Assembly: GCA_036824465.1 (NCBI GenBank)
Contig: DAITAC010000090.1
Coordinates: forward strand, 1-16,099
From: JAKOQB01 sp036824465
GTDB taxonomy: Bacteria; Pseudomonadota; Gammaproteobacteria; Burkholderiales; Burkholderiaceae_F
Length of the DNA: 16,099 nucleotides
Direction of reading: 5' to 3'
Both the position numbers and the translations under genes were made by a program. Positions 13,904-16,099 of the stretch are shown piece after piece (positions within the stretch are counted from its first letter, which is position 1; every line of letters begins with the position of its first letter). The notes beneath the pieces were generated by a model. That model was not told the DNA's origin and searched no databases. It worked only from the letters and a program-made list of their open reading frames with translations.

Positions 13904-14857
13904 ATGACGGAGCACGCCCCGGTTGGCGCAAATGCGCCCGCTGCGCGCTGGCAGATGCCGGCGCTGGCACGCAGGGCGCTGCTGACCATCCACGTCGTCC
14001 TTGCGTGCGTGTGGCTGGGCGGGGCGCTTGCCATCCTGTTACTGCAGGCAATGAAAGACGTCGCCGAGCCAGTCGAGCGACTGGTCGGCGTCGATCGCGC
14101 GATCTTCTTGATCTTCGATCGCCTGATCGTCAACGCGTCCTATGGGTTCGTCGTCACCGGCCTTGCGTTTTCATTGTTCACCGCTTGGGGTGCGTGGCGT
14201 TACCGGTGGGTGGCGCTCAAGTGGATCGCGCTGGTGATGCTCGGTGTCAGCCTGCCCTTGTTCGTCGCGCCTCACGTCAACTCGATGACCGCGATTTCGG
14301 ACGCGTTTCGCGGGCGCGTGGCTGGCACTGCAGCCTATGCCGCGCACGGCCGCGCGGTAATTGGCTGGATGACTTTGCAGTCGATTGTGCTGATTGGCCT
14401 GGTTGCCTTGTCCGTGCTGAAGCCGTGGGGCAGGCGCAAGGAGCGACTCGCGGTCCCACGTTGGATCGGCCTGGCGACCGGGGCATTGATGCTGCTCGCG
14501 CTTGGCGCCAACCTGTGGCTGCAGGAAGTGAAGCTCGCTGGTTACCGCAGCATGAAGATCGGCGCAGTCGATGTCGGCCGGCTCGTTGACGGCACTTACG
14601 CGGGGCGGTCGGAGCAGGACAGCGTTGTGTTTCGCGTTCGTGTCAGCGTCGCGGTGGGCCGCATTACCCGCGTTGACGTGCTGTCGGATCGCGAGGATGC
14701 GTATGCAAAGGCCGCCGCGCTGATTGCCCAGAAGCTGACGGATCAGCCTCGCAATGACATTGACGCGATATCCGGCGCCACAACCACGAGCAAGGCGCTT
14801 CTGCTCGCTGTGGAGAACGCGCTGCGCAACGCGCCGATGACTTCTACGCCGAGGTGA
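13904..14857 (+). CDS. Membrane protein with C-terminal covalent-FMN domain
   Basis: A 317-aa protein with about five membrane helices (roughly 25-48, 78-96, 102-122, 153-172 and 186-206), followed by an FMN-binding domain (about 215-310). The flavinylation motif 'DAISGATTTS' (287-296) is intact, with T293 as the likely attachment site for FMN added by ApbE. Five helices with the N-terminus inside would place this domain in the periplasm, where ApbE works. It is therefore probably a transmembrane flavin electron carrier, comparable in principle with NqrC, RnfG or NosR, though it is not one of those by architecture. The ATG at 13904 is preferred; a GTG at 13874 in frame would overlap the short upstream ORF. 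Neither has a clear Shine-Dalgarno sequence. It converges on bcrD across 130 bp in which I see no strong terminator. Its electron partner is unknown. Confidence 0.75.
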   Translation: MTEHAPVGANAPAARWQMPALARRALLTIHVVLACVWLGGALAILLLQAMKDVAEPVERLVGVDRAIFLIFDRLIVNASYGFVVTGLAFSLFTAWGAWRYRWVALKWIALVMLGVSLPLFVAPHVNSMTAISDAFRGRVAGTAAYAAHGRAVIGWMTLQSIVLIGLVALSVLKPWGRRKERLAVPRWIGLATGALMLLALGANLWLQEVKLAGYRSMKIGAVDVGRLVDGTYAGRSEQDSVVFRVRVSVAVGRITRVDVLSDREDAYAKAAALIAQKLTDQPRNDIDAISGATTTSKALLLAVENALRNAPMTSTPR

Positions 14858-14987
14858 CGCCGTCCTTCCCCGTTCACGGCGCGGCGAGCGTTGCCCCGTC
14901 GTCGTGTTGATTGCATCGTTGGGTCAGGCCAGCCTGCACGCGTCGCTGCCCTCGCTGATCGGCAATGCAACCGCGCTCCACTCTTTG

Positions 14988-15827
14988 CTAAGCCGCCGCA
15001 CGTCCCTGCAATTGGGCCAGCTTGTCGTGCCGGAATGCGCCCCACAGTGCCGCGCCGATCGCGCCGGCGTAGATCGAATCGGGATGACTCACTGCCGTCA
15101 CGTTGACCTTTTCGTTGACCATCTCTTCGCTGATCGCGGCCACCAGTCCGCTGTCGAGCGCAAGACCGCCGGTCATCAGCGCCATGCCCTCCTTGATGCC
15201 GGTGACTTTCAGGAGCTTCACGATGCGTGATGCCATCGACAGATGGATGCCCTTCAGGATGTCGGGTGTGGCGATGCCTCGCGACACCATGTTGATGACG
15301 TCGGTCTCAGCCAGCACCGCGCAGATCGAACTGACCTTCTCGGGGTTCTGCGAGCTTTCCGACAGCGGGCCGATTTCTTCCACCGCGACGCCCAGATAGC
15401 GCGCAATGTTCTCCAGAAACTGCCCCGAACCCGACGCGCACTGGCTGGTCATCTTGTAGGACAGCACTTTGCCGCGTTCGTCGACGTAGATCGCGCGGCC
15501 GTTCAACGCACCGACATCGACCACCGCGTTGATGCCCGGGTGCAGGAATACACCGCCGCGCGCATGCGTTGTCATTGAGTAGAAATGGCCGGTGGCGAAC
15601 TTGACGTTCTCGCCCTCGCCGGTAGTGGCGATGTAGTCGATGTCGTTGGCAGCGAGCTTCGCCTCTTCGAGAACGCCTTCGAAGCCTTCCTGTGCCAGTG
15701 TCATCGGGTCGCGGCGACGGATGCGCTCACACCGTTTGGCAACCCACGCGGGTTTGCCGTCCTCGACGCGGAACAGCACGCTCTTGACCGCGCCTGAGCC
15801 AATATCAATGCCGATGGTCGTCGTCAT
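14988..15827 (-). CDS. bcrD: Benzoyl-CoA reductase subunit D (ATPase/activator-type)
   Basis: A 279-aa member of the BadF/BadG/BcrA/BcrD/HgdC ATPase family. With subunit A it hydrolyses ATP to drive electrons into the BcrBC core, which reduces benzoyl-CoA to a dienoyl-CoA. The nucleotide-binding start 'TIGIDIGSGAVKSVLF' (4-19), 'DVGALNGRAI' (104-113) and 'MTGGLALDSG' (218-227) are the phosphate and adenosine motifs of the ASKHA fold. C130 ('SQCASGSGQFLENIARYLG') and C169 ('SSICAVLAETDVINM') are the two cysteines that share a [4Fe-4S] cluster between subunits. These strings match the Thauera-type BcrD, not BcrA. ATG 15827 is chosen because family proteins begin here; the open frame extends to 15944 only through the repeat array. 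It lies downstream of bcrA, as in the bcrCBAD order of Thauera. Confidence 0.93.
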   Translation of the reverse strand: MTTTIGIDIGSGAVKSVLFRVEDGKPAWVAKRCERIRRRDPMTLAQEGFEGVLEEAKLAANDIDYIATTGEGENVKFATGHFYSMTTHARGGVFLHPGINAVVDVGALNGRAIYVDERGKVLSYKMTSQCASGSGQFLENIARYLGVAVEEIGPLSESSQNPEKVSSICAVLAETDVINMVSRGIATPDILKGIHLSMASRIVKLLKVTGIKEGMALMTGGLALDSGLVAAISEEMVNEKVNVTAVSHPDSIYAGAIGAALWGAFRHDKLAQLQGRAAA

Positions 15828-15830
15828 CTT

Positions 15831-15859
15831 AATGCCCGCCCGGCCGCCCGAAGGGCATT
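15831..15859. repeat. Inverted repeat, 7-bp arms
   Basis: AATGCCC (15831-15837) pairs perfectly with GGGCATT (15853-15859), enclosing a smaller GCCC-GAA-GGGC hairpin (15846-15856). It directly abuts the bcrD start and begins the bcrA-bcrD repeat array. Confidence 0.7.
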
Positions 15860-15876
15860 GAGGCCTTGCAGGCCGC

Positions 15877-15897
15877 GGCGTTGCGAGACGCAACGCC
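15877..15897. repeat. Perfect 9-bp hairpin in the bcrA-bcrD spacer
   Basis: Arms GGCGTTGCG and CGCAACGCC with a three-base loop (AGA). No T-run follows in either direction, so this is not a classical terminator. Confidence 0.8.
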
Positions 15898-15909
15898 TCC
15901 TCGTGCCGT

Positions 15910-15933
15910 CCATGCCGGCGCAGGCCGGCATGG
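15910..15933. repeat. REP-like perfect 10-bp hairpin in the bcrA-bcrD spacer
   Basis: Arms CCATGCCGGC and GCCGGCATGG with a four-base loop (GCAG). The GC-rich palindrome is of the kind dispersed as REP elements in betaproteobacterial and gammaproteobacterial genomes; copy number in this genome cannot be judged from the window. Confidence 0.75.
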
Positions 15934-15947
15934 AGCCGCGGCACTCG

Positions 15948-15962
15948 GCCCCCGCCGGGGGC
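15948..15962. repeat. Small GC hairpin in the bcrA-bcrD spacer
   Basis: Arms GCCCCC and GGGGGC around a GCC loop, the last of four inverted repeats packed in the 159 bp between bcrA and bcrD. Confidence 0.65.
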
Positions 15963-15986
15963 AGCGAACGAAGTGAGCGTGGGGGT

Positions 15987-16099
15987 TCATACCTTTGCCT
16001 CCGCGGATTTTCCCTCTTCAATCACCGCGCGCCATGCGAACGTTGCGCCGCCGAGCGCGCCGGTGTAGATCGAGTCCGGATTGATGTTCAGTGTCATCT
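15987..16099 (-). CDS. bcrA: Benzoyl-CoA reductase subunit A, 3' end (partial)
   Basis: The last 37 codons of a minus-strand gene that continues beyond the right edge; it is too short to stand out as an ORF by itself. The visible C-terminus includes 'LNINPDSIYTGALGGATFAW' and ends 'EEGKSAEAKV'. This is the typical end of the BcrA/BadF-type ATPase subunit and parallels 'HPDSIYAGAIGAALWGAF' near the end of bcrD. Position directly upstream of bcrD agrees with the bcrC-bcrB-bcrA-bcrD order of Thauera. The subunit name is inferred from this order and the short C-terminal match. Confidence 0.75.
   Translation of the reverse strand, partial: MTLNINPDSIYTGALGGATFAWRAVIEEGKSAEAKV

Noticed and set aside
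15828..15944. Extension of bcrD by 39 codons upstream of ATG 15827
   Set aside because: It would be encoded by the inverted-repeat array and has no counterpart in the family, which starts at the MTTTIGIDIG motif.
1..16099. CRISPR arrays, tRNA or rRNA genes, insertion sequences or transposases
   Set aside because: No regularly spaced repeats, cloverleaf-like sequence or transposase reading frame was seen. The only exact long repeat is the assembly overlap.

Overview
The window looks like a high-GC proteobacterial scaffold, most likely from a betaproteobacterium of the Thauera/Azoarcus/Burkholderiales kind that degrades aromatic compounds without oxygen. This is inferred from the near-textbook, Thauera-type 4-hydroxybenzoyl-CoA reductase (HcrCAB) and benzoyl-CoA reductase (BcrA/BcrD) sequences, GTGA/ATGA translational overlaps and GC-rich REP-like hairpins. 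Two 100-N blocks show that it is a draft or metagenome scaffold.

Layout. (1) 60-1238, minus: an exported NHL-repeat beta-propeller with a good sigma70-like promoter and a terminator. (2) 1429-2622, plus: a HupE/UreJ-type membrane protein, interrupted by gap 1. (3) 2632-3576, minus: a GNAT acetyltransferase followed by a cysteine-free Rrf2 regulator. (4) 3782-10602, plus: a tight six-gene operon made of a 16-Cys ferredoxin-like subunit, an NrfD-like membrane subunit, a PaaK-type aryl-CoA ligase (interrupted by gap 2) and hcrC-hcrA-hcrB. (5) 10715-13703, plus: hemerythrin, tandem-GNAT protein, MIP18-family Fe-S factor and NnrS-like membrane protein, the last three coupled by GTGA overlaps or short spacing. 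(6) 13768-14857, plus: a possible 40-aa Cys-containing peptide, then a membrane protein with a C-terminal covalent-FMN domain. (7) 14988-16099, minus: bcrD and the 3' end of bcrA, separated by a 159-bp array of inverted repeats.

How it fits together. The ligase would make an aryl-CoA thioester, and HcrCAB would remove the para-hydroxyl of 4-hydroxybenzoyl-CoA to give benzoyl-CoA. The Bcr enzyme, partly encoded at the right edge, would then dearomatise that. The ferredoxin-like/NrfD pair resembles PadC/PadD of phenylacetyl-CoA:acceptor oxidoreductase, but its catalytic partner PadB is not here, so it may be an electron conduit for the neighbouring enzymes. The hemerythrin operon looks like protection or repair of Fe-S enzymes against oxygen or nitric oxide, as expected when degradation is coupled to denitrification.

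The most interesting signal is regulatory. The divergent promoter of the ligase/hcr operon and the Rrf2 pair, and the promoter of the hemerythrin operon, share an 11-bp word, GGTACCAGAAT, inside imperfect palindromes. Both also have FNR/DNR-like boxes nearby, a strong one at the hemerythrin operon and a weak one at the divergent promoter. This suggests a small regulon in which the local cysteine-free Rrf2 protein joins aromatic degradation and stress defence. A second solid result is technical: gap 2 is an assembly artefact flanked by an exact 55-bp duplication, and collapsing it restores an intact 449-aa ligase.
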